Of a stretch of DNA of 64,000 nt, positions 18,757 to 27,714 are shown in pieces. The number at the start of each line of letters is the position of its first letter. The first letter of the stretch is position 1. The notes under the pieces were generated by a model. It did no database searches, was not told where the DNA came from, and saw nothing but the letters and a program-made list of their open reading frames with translations. The position numbers and the translations under genes are program-made. The stretch comes from Bradyrhizobium sp. 170. GTDB lineage: Bacteria > Pseudomonadota > Alphaproteobacteria > Rhizobiales > Xanthobacteraceae. The stretch spans positions 7,192,001 through 7,256,000 of the forward strand of contig NZ_CP064703.1 of NCBI RefSeq assembly GCF_023101085.1, read 5' to 3'.

Positions 18757-18986
18757 TACGACCTCTTCGTTTCCCGGTGGAACCGGCAATCGTTCTGCTC
18801 CTGCGCCGGATCCCACTCTCCTCGAGCTCTCGAAGGTGGCTTCCTGCCCATTTTTTAGGCGCGACTTATTGATTTGTTCATGCATCTTGACGCTAATATT
18901 TGTCGGATAGAACGCAGCTTATCGACAGAGATCGGGGCGCGTTCCGATTGGATCGCCGACGCGACCGACCGCAAAGGTAGCTCAGA

Positions 18987-19295
18987 ATGCTCGCGGGCAT
19001 GTTGTTCTTGGCCGCAGGCTTTGCCTGCGGCGTCGTTTTTCGACTCGGCGCTTTTGCAATCGGCGTCGCGGCACTCATTGCCGGATACGCAGTGTTGCTC
19101 GGCTTGGCCAATATCTCCTGGAAGGTGCTGGCCATCGAGTTGCTGTTGGCGCTGCTTTTTTTGCAGGTCGGATACGTGGGAGCCGTCGTCGCGCGAATAG
19201 CCCTCATAAAGCTGAAGGCTCGTTCGCCCGGATTTGCCCGGCTGCATGCGATTCTGCATGTCGCGCGCGCGAGCAAGACCGACCACTCCAGCTGA
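18987..19295 (+). CDS. Small membrane protein, possibly ExoX/Psi-like polysaccharide modulator
   Basis: 102 residues with three hydrophobic segments (about 2-20, 22-40, 45-68) and a basic cytoplasmic tail. The third segment, LLALLFLQVGYVGAVVARI, resembles the conserved LQxGYxxGVL core of the rhizobial ExoX/Psi family, small membrane proteins that dampen exopolysaccharide synthesis through the ExoY-type transferase. The match is short and only suggestive. It faces the polysaccharide export gene at 19321 tail to tail, which supports a role with that locus. Start at 18987 is plausible although no strong ribosome-binding site was seen. Confidence 0.5.
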   Translation: MLAGMLFLAAGFACGVVFRLGAFAIGVAALIAGYAVLLGLANISWKVLAIELLLALLFLQVGYVGAVVARIALIKLKARSPGFARLHAILHVARASKTDHSS

Positions 19296-19320
19296 AGCTC
19301 GGTTGGTTGCATGCTTCGCT

Positions 19321-20706
19321 CTACTGCTCACCCGATTGCGAAACGATGGTGGCGTAGTTCCCCGCGTTGAATGCCGTTGTCGCGACACCCTTGCGCGAGA
19401 CTGACGCTGCAGCACCCGGCGCCCGATTGACCTCGACGCGAACAACGTCGCCAGGTTCCACGAGCGCTCCGTCGTCAGCCGGGAATGTTGCCATCGCGCC
19501 GTCCTTGCGCCGCTGTATCCAGTAGGAAAGCGACTTCCCGCCGCCCTCATTCTGAGCCGTCCGCGGCGACGTCGCTGTTTCCGCGACAAGCGTTTCAGAC
19601 GTATTCATCCGATTGATCAGCTGCTCGATGCTGGCCTTGGCTTCACGCAATTCGGACGAAGCTTTCGCCTTGCCGTCCTTGACCAGATCAGTCGCATCGC
19701 GCTCCGCCTTCCGCACTTCCTGCTGAGCCCGCACTAACGCGGTTTGCACATCAAGCATTCCGCTTTGAATATCTGCGGTCGTGCGCTCCAGCGCGAACTG
19801 CCGCGACGTGACTGCAAGCCCCTTATCGACAAGCGCGCCGACGGTATTCAGCTCGCGCTGGGCCAGGGCGACCTGCTTCTCCTGTGTCGCCAGCTTGCTC
19901 TGCAGCGAGGCAATCTCCTTCTCATACAGCAATCGCAGTTCCGACAAGGCCGCGAGCTGCGATTGCAGCGCGTCGCGCCGGGTTATCAGGATCGTTGCCT
20001 CCTCCGCCAGGAGACTTCCGATATCCTTCTTGTTAGCGAGCTCGGGCGGGAGAGTGATTGTGTTCTGCTCGGCAAGCTCAGCTTCGAGCCGAGCGCGGCG
20101 GATGTAGGTCCGCCACAGTTCCAGACGTGCAGCCTCGACGTTTCCTGCCGCGTTGATCTGCTCCCGCATCCCCGCTTCGCTTGGCCGATGCAAGCCGCCG
20201 GCTACGCCGACTGCCTGCAAGACGCTCAAGCCAGGACGAAAGCTGAATTCACCAGGGCGCTCTACATCGCCGAGCACATAGAACGGACGATACTGAACTA
20301 TCTCGACCGCTGCTTCCTGCGCACCCATAAAGCCGGTGCGCTTGTACAGTTCTGCCGTGATCGCATGAGCGAGCTGGTCGCTGGTTCGCCCTTCCGCGGC
20401 GATTTCGCCGATCATCGGCAAGGACACGCGACCGGCAGGATTTACGGTGTATTCCGCGCCAAGCGGCGTCCACTCGTAGTATTCGGCCTTGCCGGCGCGC
20501 CATTCGACGACCTTCAGGCGCAGTTTGTCCTGAGGGCCAAGAAGATATTCAGCGCCGAAAGCCGGTGCGGCGAGAAGTTGAAGCACGCAAAGGGCCGCAA
20601 GCGATGCGCCGATCCTCGGCGGCGCGACGCGACGGCTCCAAATCGAAGCCGTAATCCATGTCTCCGTCGAGTTATGCGGCATGCGGTGGTCCTCTTCTGA
20701 TCTCAT
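19321..20706 (-). CDS. Polysaccharide export protein, ExoF-like (OPX family)
   Basis: 461 residues. A signal sequence (about 25-52, ending AAPAFGAE) is followed by the Poly_export domain (YLLGPQDKLRLKVVEWRAGK, VNPAGRVSLPMIGEI) and an SLBB-like segment (FYVLGDVERPGEFSFRPGLS). Residues 215-385 form a long coiled coil, and a second export-like piece (VEPGDVVRVEVNR) lies near the end. This is the layout of rhizobial ExoF, the periplasmic/outer-membrane partner of Wzc/ExoP. Its ATG overlaps the stop of the upstream flippase by ATGA, so translation is coupled. A second ATG at 20682 after GAGG is an alternative start. Confidence 0.82.
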   Translation of the reverse strand: MRSEEDHRMPHNSTETWITASIWSRRVAPPRIGASLAALCVLQLLAAPAFGAEYLLGPQDKLRLKVVEWRAGKAEYYEWTPLGAEYTVNPAGRVSLPMIGEIAAEGRTSDQLAHAITAELYKRTGFMGAQEAAVEIVQYRPFYVLGDVERPGEFSFRPGLSVLQAVGVAGGLHRPSEAGMREQINAAGNVEAARLELWRTYIRRARLEAELAEQNTITLPPELANKKDIGSLLAEEATILITRRDALQSQLAALSELRLLYEKEIASLQSKLATQEKQVALAQRELNTVGALVDKGLAVTSRQFALERTTADIQSGMLDVQTALVRAQQEVRKAERDATDLVKDGKAKASSELREAKASIEQLINRMNTSETLVAETATSPRTAQNEGGGKSLSYWIQRRKDGAMATFPADDGALVEPGDVVRVEVNRAPGAAASVSRKGVATTAFNAGNYATIVSQSGEQ

Positions 20707-22256
20707 GGCGGCAACATTCTTTCATTCCGCTTCGTTGCGCTAACGAAAGCTGTGAGACGAGCGGCGATCTCCGCGAGAGCCGGCGGCAGCGATCGCGTAA
20801 GATTAGTCAGGAAAGCTACATCACCAGGCTCGACCGCGTTCACTACGCGCAGCCCACCTACGTAGACCGCCACCCCTGCGGCAATCGCCAACGGTATGCT
20901 TGAAGGATGGCCGACAACCCTGATGCAAACGGATGCCGCCGCAGCGCTGGCGAGTGCAGCTGCACAGAGCTTCAGCACCGCAACCACCGGAATGGTGAAT
21001 CCGAGCCGCTGCACTACGAACCAGCAACCCAGGCCGATCATCAAGATCTGAATTGCCACCCGCGCGGAAGCGGCGCCCATCACGCCGAATTCGGGGATCA
21101 GCAGGAAGCCAGCGGCCAACGCACATGCGGCACCACAGAGGGAGCTTACGAGTACGAAGTCGCTTCGCTCAAACGCCTGCACCAGGCTGGTGGCGACTGT
21201 CGACAACACGCTCAGTGCCGCAACGGAAACAAGGACCATTGCCGCCGGCACGGCGGCGACGAACTTGTCGCCATAGAGAGCCGGCAGCAGCTCCGGAACA
21301 ATGGCAGCGGTGCCAAAACATATCGGAAATACGAGTGCGGCCAGAAGTCGGACCGCGGCAGCGAACTGCCCTCTCATGCCATCCAGATCGTCGCGCCCGC
21401 GTTTCTCGGCAAGCGACGCGAGCACTGCGCTTGTCAGCAACATGGGGCCCTGAACGGCGAGCTGGGTCAGCGCCAGGGCAACCGCGAACATCGCGACAGA
21501 ATCCATTCCCCAGTAGCGTTCAAGGAAGAATAGCTCGATCCGCGACCAGACAATGGCACTGGTGACATTGGCGCCCCAGCAGTAGAGGGCAAACGAGGTC
21601 ACGCGCCGGCTCAGCGTGCGATCGATTGACGCCGGCCCGAACATCGCTGACAGGCAAACCACCGAAGGAACCAGCATTCCCGCAGCGTAACCAGCCAACG
21701 CGCCCGTGATCCCGAACAACAGTGAACCGCCGATCACGGCGAAGACCTGGAGCAATAGCGAAACGCCAGCGATGCGCGCGGCCATTAAAAATTCTTGCCG
21801 TCCCCTCAAACGAGCATAGGTGTAAGTGGTCAACGTCTGGCCAACGACAAGCAGGATCATGAGGACGACCAGCGGCATTGATGCGCCCTTCGCCGCACCG
21901 CCGCCCAGGAACTCTGCAACGGATCGGTGACCATACATCCACACCATCGTGCCGGAACAGATGACCGCGATAAGCGCCGCAATCACGAGCCGTCGTGAAA
22001 GGTTTCTGTCCAGATGTGCCGCCACGCTGGACTGTCCGCTCCCGTGCAGGAACGGCAGGAACCGTCCAACAGCGGACGATAGACCGAGGTCGACGAAGGG
22101 GGCGGCCATCCAAACAAGCCAGACGACATAGGCGACCGATCCCGTCTCGTTCACGCCAAGTGTACGAGCCACGGCAATGCTGCTGAAGAAGCTCGCAAGC
22201 GCAATTGCACCTCCCGCCAGCGCGCCAAGCATCGAGTTCTTCACGAACCTGGACAT
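20703..22256 (-). CDS. Polysaccharide flippase (Wzx/MATE-like)
   Basis: 517 residues from the ATG at 22256, preceded by AAGGA; upstream extension lacks a good start. Twelve or more hydrophobic segments spread along the whole length with the N-terminal FVKNSMLGALAGGAIALASF typical of Wzx-type oligosaccharide-lipid flippases. It would move undecaprenyl-linked repeat units across the inner membrane. It is co-transcribed with the ExoF-like gene and divergent from the GH16 gene, sharing a 164-bp intergenic region with two inverted repeats. Its position outside the main operon is unusual but it is the only flippase in the window. Confidence 0.82.
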   Translation of the reverse strand: MSRFVKNSMLGALAGGAIALASFFSSIAVARTLGVNETGSVAYVVWLVWMAAPFVDLGLSSAVGRFLPFLHGSGQSSVAAHLDRNLSRRLVIAALIAVICSGTMVWMYGHRSVAEFLGGGAAKGASMPLVVLMILLVVGQTLTTYTYARLRGRQEFLMAARIAGVSLLLQVFAVIGGSLLFGITGALAGYAAGMLVPSVVCLSAMFGPASIDRTLSRRVTSFALYCWGANVTSAIVWSRIELFFLERYWGMDSVAMFAVALALTQLAVQGPMLLTSAVLASLAEKRGRDDLDGMRGQFAAAVRLLAALVFPICFGTAAIVPELLPALYGDKFVAAVPAAMVLVSVAALSVLSTVATSLVQAFERSDFVLVSSLCGAACALAAGFLLIPEFGVMGAASARVAIQILMIGLGCWFVVQRLGFTIPVVAVLKLCAAALASAAAASVCIRVVGHPSSIPLAIAAGVAVYVGGLRVVNAVEPGDVAFLTNLTRSLPPALAEIAARLTAFVSATKRNERMLPP

Positions 22257-22309
22257 GCAGTGCGTCCTTTTCGATCTCCGGCTTGCATGTCGACAGCCCA
22301 CTGCATAAT

Positions 22310-22368
22310 AGGTCTAGACCTGTCGAGCCTCCGATATTTGCGATGCATGACATCGCCATCATGCATCG
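22310..22368. promoter_or_regulatory. Two inverted repeats between the divergent wzx-exoF and GH16 genes
   Basis: AGGTCTAGACCT (22310-22321) is a perfect 12-bp palindrome. CGATGCATGA (22341-22350) and TCATGCATCG (22359-22368) are perfect 10-bp arms around 8 nt. Their place between two divergent starts makes them good candidate operators for co-regulating synthesis and trimming of the polysaccharide. Confidence 0.5.
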
Positions 22369-22420
22369 ATATGGTTCTTTCGGGTCGGAGGCCTTCCCCT
22401 TTAGGGTCTGAGGCGTTGAC

Positions 22421-23212
22421 ATGGTTACACGAGTTCTTTTGCTCCTTCTTGTACTGTCTGGATTTCCGACGATCGGGCGCGCCGACACCGGCGACGAACT
22501 CAATCTTTCGGATCTCATACAAACCTTCAGCGAGGATTTTGACGCGTTGGACGTATCCGCGTGGGGACCGGGAACGCGCTGGATCGCCCACACGCCGTGG
22601 AACGGCGACTTTGGGAGCGCGACCTTCGCCGATCCGAAGCCGGGCTTTCCATTCACTACGCAGAACGGCCAGCTCCGCATCGAAGCCGCCAAAGGCGCGG
22701 ATGGGAAGTGGCGCGGCGGACTTCTGGCGTCCGTCGATCGGCAGGGTAAAGGCTTTGCGCAGCAGTTCGGGTACTTCGAAATGCGAGCCAGGTTTCCAGC
22801 GGGCAAGGGCCTCTGGCCCGCCTTCTGGCTGATCGGTCTCGATCGCTCTACTCATACGTCCGAGGTTGACGTGGTCGAGCACTACGGCCATATGCCCGCG
22901 CGTTACACCGCTTCGGTTCACGTGTGGGATCGCAAGGAGCCGAAAAAGTCGCGCACGACGCACAAGTTCGTCGCGGTGCCGCCCAACTCCCTCTACGCAG
23001 ACTTCCACACCTATGGCGTAAAGATCGACGGCGAGTGGACGCGATTCTATTTCGATCGTCGTGAGGTCGGGAGCGTGCCGACGCCTGCCGAACATCATCA
23101 GCCGATGTACATGCTGATCGACCTCGGGCTTGGCGCCGGATGGCCCATCGACGAGGCGCCGAGCCCGTCCTACATGTACGTCGACTATGTCCGGGCGTGG
23201 CAGAAGCGCTGA
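22421..23212 (+). CDS. Secreted GH16 endo-beta-glycanase, ExoK-like
   Basis: 263 residues. Signal peptide (MVTRVLLLLLVLSGFPTIGR, cleavage near RA-DT). The GH16 active site ExDxxE is SEVDVVEH with Glu148, Asp150 and Glu153; WGPGTRWIAHTPWNGDFGSA and LWPAFWLIG line the substrate groove. In rhizobia ExoK cleaves nascent succinoglycan to low-molecular-weight forms. Being next to a polysaccharide operon, this enzyme probably cuts the local polymer. It converges with the glycosyltransferase gene at 23218 with five bases between the stops. The second GH16 of the window (38264-39718) is of the RTX type, as in the ExoK/ExsH pair. Confidence 0.85.
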   Translation: MVTRVLLLLLVLSGFPTIGRADTGDELNLSDLIQTFSEDFDALDVSAWGPGTRWIAHTPWNGDFGSATFADPKPGFPFTTQNGQLRIEAAKGADGKWRGGLLASVDRQGKGFAQQFGYFEMRARFPAGKGLWPAFWLIGLDRSTHTSEVDVVEHYGHMPARYTASVHVWDRKEPKKSRTTHKFVAVPPNSLYADFHTYGVKIDGEWTRFYFDRREVGSVPTPAEHHQPMYMLIDLGLGAGWPIDEAPSPSYMYVDYVRAWQKR

Positions 23213-23217
23213 GGCAG

Positions 23218-24282
23218 TCATGCCGCAATCCTCGTGGCAACTGCCAAAAAGGCGTCGATCTGCTGCTTGAAGTCGAGTTCCGGGCGGCGCGAATGCGCCA
23301 GCGCTGCTTGCTGCAGCTGCTGGTAATACAGATCGTCGGACCACATCCGCCTCAACTCGGTGGCCCAGGTGCAGGCAGGAGCGTCATGCTTGATGATGGC
23401 CCCGCCTGCACCGACCGTCTCCGGCAATGCGCCGCGATCGCTCGCCAGCACAGGAATTCCGCTGAACTGTGCCTCTGAGACGACGCGGCCCCAGGTCTCC
23501 GCCTCCCATTGGCTCGGCACCAACAACACACGTGTCGAGGCATAGATCGGCGACATGTCGTCGCTGCGCTCGACAAGTTCGACATTGGCCAGCCTGTGGA
23601 TGCGCCCCTTCAGCAGCGCGGCCTGGCGCATTCTCAGCGGCCACCCCTTCACTAAGCGGAATTGAATGTCCGGACATTGCTCGGCAATCGCGAGGGCGAC
23701 ATCGACGCCTTTCTCGGCCACCGGATTGATGAAAGTGACGTAACGACGATCACCAGCCAGGCGATAGCGCTCGGCCCGAAACACAGGCGGAATGACGCAA
23801 GCATGAATCCCGAACCGTTCGCGGAACCTTCCCGCAGTAAACTCCGAGTTGGCAATATAGGCGCGAAAAGGAAGATCTCCGCTGGAGCCGGTCCAACGCC
23901 TGCGGCCGATTTCAAACTCCAGCCCGTGCAGATAGGCGATCGCCGGCACGCCGCGGCGGACGAACGCTTTGGCGATCTCAACCATCTGCCCGTTCTGAAC
24001 CACGACCAGACGAGGCAGAGGCAGCCCGTCAAGACTGTCCCACGGCTTGCGCGATCGGTAGACATCGTAGCCAAGCTGCCGGTCCACGCACACGTCGGTT
24101 CCGCGAAGAAAGTTGGCGGCGGCTCGCAATGCTCCGTCCATGCGCCGTAGCGGCAATCGCGACAACACGGAGGTCTTGACCCCGCGGCGGTTCAGTTCGA
24201 GCGCGAGCTCGTGCGTATTGACTTCCAGACCACCGACGACGTGGGGAAGGTATGACGTGCCACTAGCGAGCAGAATACTCAC
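23218..24282 (-). CDS. Glycosyltransferase family 4 (last gene of the polysaccharide operon)
   Basis: 354 residues from a GTG at 24282 that overlaps the stop of the upstream gene (GTGA) and follows GAGG; the longer open frame is not supported by any homology-like sequence. GT4 hallmarks: SYLPHVVGGLEVNTHELALE near the N-terminus, IANSEFTAGRFRERFGI in the middle, and the nucleotide-sugar loop VLLVPSQWEAETWGRVVSEA with the E-x7-E spacing. It should transfer one sugar of the repeat unit; donor and linkage are not readable. It is the 3' end of an eleven-gene series on this strand. Confidence 0.82.
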   Translation of the reverse strand: MSILLASGTSYLPHVVGGLEVNTHELALELNRRGVKTSVLSRLPLRRMDGALRAAANFLRGTDVCVDRQLGYDVYRSRKPWDSLDGLPLPRLVVVQNGQMVEIAKAFVRRGVPAIAYLHGLEFEIGRRRWTGSSGDLPFRAYIANSEFTAGRFRERFGIHACVIPPVFRAERYRLAGDRRYVTFINPVAEKGVDVALAIAEQCPDIQFRLVKGWPLRMRQAALLKGRIHRLANVELVERSDDMSPIYASTRVLLVPSQWEAETWGRVVSEAQFSGIPVLASDRGALPETVGAGGAIIKHDAPACTWATELRRMWSDDLYYQQLQQAALAHSRRPELDFKQQIDAFLAVATRIAA

Positions 24283-25175
24283 AAACTGCCTCTGTCCGAA
24301 TCTGATTTCTCCACAACTCCAACAACCTTGACTTCCGGCCGCCGCTTTGCGGTGAGATACAGCCACATCTGCGTTCCAGTGCGCCGCTCGTTCATGAGTT
24401 CGACAGCGGTGCGCGGCATGAACCTCGAAAGTTCGGGGATAATCGCCGCGGGGAAGTCTGCAAGGGAACGTGGCCGTGCGACAATCTGCTCGACGTTGTG
24501 CGTTCCCGAAAATCGCGCCTTCAACTTTTCGGTGCAATTGGGCACGAACGCGTCATGCGTCTCCACCAGGATGTCGGCGCAAGACAAGCGTGCGACCTTG
24601 ATGAGGTCGAGCATATCAAGCTCTCCGCCTTCGATATCGGCAAGCACCAGGGTCGGACCGGGGCATTCGGCGAGTTCGACCCCGAGTTCATCCGGATGGC
24701 AGAAGCCCTTGAGCGCAAACCGGGCGCAAACGCCGTTCAGAACAGCCGCTCGCAGCAGGCCGGCGTGATGCTCCAGGGCACCTTCGAAGGCGGTAACCTT
24801 CGTCCGTGGCATCTGCCGCAAGAATCCGATTGCGTAGTATCCATCAGCCGCACCGACATTGATGATGCGCGGATAGTCTCGCGCAATCACCCGATGCACA
24901 ACGTCATGCAGCTCGATCTCCTGGGTGCCGAGAAGATAGCCGAGCAGATTCCGGCTGGAGACCGGGGTCAAGCTCAGGTGCATTCCCCTAAACGGGCCGG
25001 ACAGCACCGTGTTAGCAGCACGATGACGGACCAGAGCCGCGGCCGCATTCCAGCAGGGCATCGCAAGCCAGCGCAGCAGGGTTCGGGCTGATGACGGAAG
25101 CAGCCTCCGATAGGAGCGGTAAACGCTCATCGCGACAGAGGAGGATTCGATGGTGCTCCACGTTGCATGCTGCAT
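24279..25175 (-). CDS. SAM-dependent methyltransferase (FkbM-like)
   Basis: 298 residues. The ATG at 25175 follows AAGGAG with nine bases spacing. INVGAADGYYAIGFLR is motif I for SAM binding; ADIEGGELDML and ADILVETHDAF resemble the FkbM-type motifs. Probably O-methylates a sugar of the polysaccharide. The gene begins two bases after the stop of the acyltransferase and overlaps the next gene by GTGA, so it is tightly embedded in the operon. The first hydrophobic residues (RTLLRWLAMPCWNAAAALV) could be membrane associated. Sugar methylation is inference from context. Confidence 0.72.
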   Translation of the reverse strand: MQHATWSTIESSSVAMSVYRSYRRLLPSSARTLLRWLAMPCWNAAAALVRHRAANTVLSGPFRGMHLSLTPVSSRNLLGYLLGTQEIELHDVVHRVIARDYPRIINVGAADGYYAIGFLRQMPRTKVTAFEGALEHHAGLLRAAVLNGVCARFALKGFCHPDELGVELAECPGPTLVLADIEGGELDMLDLIKVARLSCADILVETHDAFVPNCTEKLKARFSGTHNVEQIVARPRSLADFPAAIIPELSRFMPRTAVELMNERRTGTQMWLYLTAKRRPEVKVVGVVEKSDSDRGSL

Positions 25176-25177
25176 GA

Positions 25178-26422
25178 CTAGCGTCTCCTTCTGTGGACCA
25201 TGTCGGCGTGGAAGCGCGTGCCGGATGACAACTCTGGACGCGATGGCTCCAATGGCAATGCAGCTCCGTTCCAGGCTACAGTCACCTCACCAGGCCTCCC
25301 GCCCTTCGGCATTCGGACGGCTTTCGGTCGAACAAATCGACGCGTATTGAACAATGCACTGAAGCGTCGCAATCGCCTGCCGATCGGTCGCTCGACGAAA
25401 TAATGAATCGCGATAGCTGCCAGGATGGCCGCGACGGCAGACACGGGGACGAACATCCATGATTCGCTTTTCCCGAAGGACGACCACCAAAGCTTCTCCG
25501 CGGCAATGATCGCAAAGAAATGGAACAGATATAGGCTGTAGGATGCATCTCCTACCTGCACGAGTCTTTGAGTGAGCCATCGCGTGTCGTCTATCCACAC
25601 CGTGACACAAAGGACGACGCAAATCGCACTGATGACCCAGAAGGCAGCGATCCACTCGACGTCAACTGGATGAGTGCCAACGAAGGCTGCAAACAACATG
25701 ACATCAACAACGAGAAACATGGCCAGCGCGATCAAAAGGAAAGTGTTGCTGCGAACGGCATGCGCGCTCTTGAGCCAGCGGGCGGCAGCTCCGATCAAGA
25801 CGCCGACACCGAACAGCAGGATGATGGGATCGGAATAGAACGTGATCAGGCCCGTGGGAGCGCGCGTATCGGCAATCGGCTTGAATAGCGTTCCGGTCAA
25901 GACAACTCCTGCCATCAGAGCAATCAGCACCGTCAGTCCCTTCCTGCGTGACAGCAACAGCACAGAGGCAAAAGCCGCGTAGAACGTCATCTCGTAGTTC
26001 AACGTCCAGCCTACGCCGAGCGTCGGGCGCATCGCCGCCATCGGACCTGGTTCGACCGCAACCGGAATGAAGAACAGCGAGCAGATCAGCTTGTGGACGT
26101 CGAGCCCGGCGCCGTGACGAAGGCGCAGCGCAACTTCAAGCGCGGTGGCCAGCCAATAGATCGGAACGATCCGGATGATGCGGCTGGCGATGAAATGCCC
26201 CGTAACGCCGCGAAGGGCAAAGTTGTCGTAGTACGTGTACGACATGATGAAACCACTGATGATGAAGAAGATCCAGACGCCAAGAAGGCCGATGTGAATC
26301 GCGGTCTGACTGGTCAACGGATCGGTCGGAGCCCATTCGGCTTGCCGCAAGATTGCATGAGAAACAACGACCAGGAGCGCCGCAACGGCACGCAGGATCT
26401 GGATCGCAGCAAGCTTTTTCAT
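25178..26422 (-). CDS. Acyltransferase 3 family membrane protein (polysaccharide O-acetylase, ExoZ/OafA-like)
   Basis: 414 residues, about ten transmembrane segments. The N-terminus IQILRAVAALLVVVSHA with LLGVWIFFIISGFIMSYTY is diagnostic of acyltransferase 3 proteins, including the His in helix 1 that is essential in this family. Such enzymes move acetyl groups from cytoplasmic acetyl-CoA to sugars outside or on the lipid carrier. Its start overlaps the stop of the glycosyltransferase by ATGA. It probably O-acetylates the repeat unit. The C-terminal 45 residues are hydrophilic and may be cytoplasmic. Confidence 0.87.
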   Translation of the reverse strand: MKKLAAIQILRAVAALLVVVSHAILRQAEWAPTDPLTSQTAIHIGLLGVWIFFIISGFIMSYTYYDNFALRGVTGHFIASRIIRIVPIYWLATALEVALRLRHGAGLDVHKLICSLFFIPVAVEPGPMAAMRPTLGVGWTLNYEMTFYAAFASVLLLSRRKGLTVLIALMAGVVLTGTLFKPIADTRAPTGLITFYSDPIILLFGVGVLIGAAARWLKSAHAVRSNTFLLIALAMFLVVDVMLFAAFVGTHPVDVEWIAAFWVISAICVVLCVTVWIDDTRWLTQRLVQVGDASYSLYLFHFFAIIAAEKLWWSSFGKSESWMFVPVSAVAAILAAIAIHYFVERPIGRRLRRFSALFNTRRFVRPKAVRMPKGGRPGEVTVAWNGAALPLEPSRPELSSGTRFHADMVHRRRR

Positions 26423-27705
26423 CGCGCGACCGCCTCCTGCAAGGCGTCGCTATAGTGCGAAACAAGCCGTTGCGCCCACTCGCTCGGGCTCAGCGAGAAA
26501 CGCGCGGCGTTGGCGTACGCCAGATCGCTCATCGAAGCGGTCAGTTCGTCGTTGGATGCCAGGGTCGACAGGACCTTGCTGAAAGTACCCCGATCGTAAG
26601 GATCGCAGGATATCCCTGCTCCGACCTCCGATAGCTCGTCGGCAATCATCGCAAAGCTGGAGACGACGACCGGCAGGCCGCTCGCGAGCGCCTCGAACGC
26701 TACCAGGCCGAACGGTTCACGGTAGCGACTCGGCATGACCAGGGCCCGGGCATCACGGACGAGTGCGGGCATGTCATTTGCGCTCTTCCATCCGGTGAAC
26801 TCCGCCTCGGGATAGATCCCGGCAAGCTTGCCCTCGAGCGGACCGCTACCTATCACACGAACGGGCACGTTCGCGTCGCGGGCCGCCGCAAGAAGAAGGT
26901 CGACACCCTTGTCCTCCTCAAGCCTGCCAACGAACAGGAACACCTTGTTTCGCTCGGCTTCGATACGTCGCGGGCGCCACGGCGTGACCGGGTTGCGCAG
27001 TGTCGCAAGCTGCGCCCGCGGAATTCCACCGCGTTCGAGATGCGGCAGCATGCCTTCATGAACCGCGAGAACCTTGGCGCCCGACGCTAAATCGAAGACT
27101 GCGCGACGAATTTCCTGGCGGGCCGACCGCCAGAGCTTGTGGGCATAGTTACGCCGGTCGCAGGAACTGAGCAGGCACGACGCGCTCATCGGCCGCAGCT
27201 CGCAGGGACTTTCGCTGCGGAAGTTGAAATAGCCGCCGTTCGGACAAACCAGAAAGAAGTCATGAGCATTGACGATCAGGCGCTTTGCGACCGGACGCAG
27301 CGCATGGAAGACCGAAGGTGATAGTATCTTCGACCAGCCGTGCAGATGATAGATCGTGCCGGGCGTATCGTTGGCGGCAATCCAGGCGGCCAACCTCTGT
27401 TCGGCTGACACGTTGTACAGCCCGTCCAGCGCCGCGCGCGGCAATGCCGTTCGGAGGATATGCTCACCGCCGACTGCCACGACATCTGCATTGCGCAACC
27501 GAGGTTCGGAGTGCAGACCATGGTCGCCGGTGAAATAGGTAACCGGAATTCCGTTGTCACCCAGCAACGCCGCGGCATGCAACGCCACATTAGTGGCGCC
27601 TCCACGCACTTGGGATACATCGTTGATGATGACGACACGATCCGGCGCCAGCCGCGTTTTTAGCGACCCGGATGCCGGACGAAACTGGTCAATCACCTGC
27701 AGCAT
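26419..27705 (-). CDS. Glycosyltransferase family 4
   Basis: 428 residues. N-terminal VVIINDVSQVRGGATNVALH matches the acceptor-side glycine loop of GT4 enzymes. The C-terminal donor domain starts at KVFLFVGRLEEDKGVDLLLA and contains ALVMPSRYREPFGLVAFEAL with the E-x7-E motif. The middle has a Cys-rich insertion (CPNGGYFNFRSESPCELR, CLLSSCDRR), as in several GT4 subfamilies with structural zinc or disulphide clusters. It transfers one sugar of the repeat unit, specificity unknown. It lies 9 bp after the GT2 gene and overlaps the acetyltransferase. Confidence 0.87.
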   Translation of the reverse strand: MLQVIDQFRPASGSLKTRLAPDRVVIINDVSQVRGGATNVALHAAALLGDNGIPVTYFTGDHGLHSEPRLRNADVVAVGGEHILRTALPRAALDGLYNVSAEQRLAAWIAANDTPGTIYHLHGWSKILSPSVFHALRPVAKRLIVNAHDFFLVCPNGGYFNFRSESPCELRPMSASCLLSSCDRRNYAHKLWRSARQEIRRAVFDLASGAKVLAVHEGMLPHLERGGIPRAQLATLRNPVTPWRPRRIEAERNKVFLFVGRLEEDKGVDLLLAAARDANVPVRVIGSGPLEGKLAGIYPEAEFTGWKSANDMPALVRDARALVMPSRYREPFGLVAFEALASGLPVVVSSFAMIADELSEVGAGISCDPYDRGTFSKVLSTLASNDELTASMSDLAYANAARFSLSPSEWAQRLVSHYSDALQEAVAR

Positions 27706-27714
27706 ACATGACCC

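Noticed and set aside
21520-23344. Long minus-strand frames across the wzx start and the GH16 gene
   Set aside because: They run out of phase with or antisense to genes with complete motifs.
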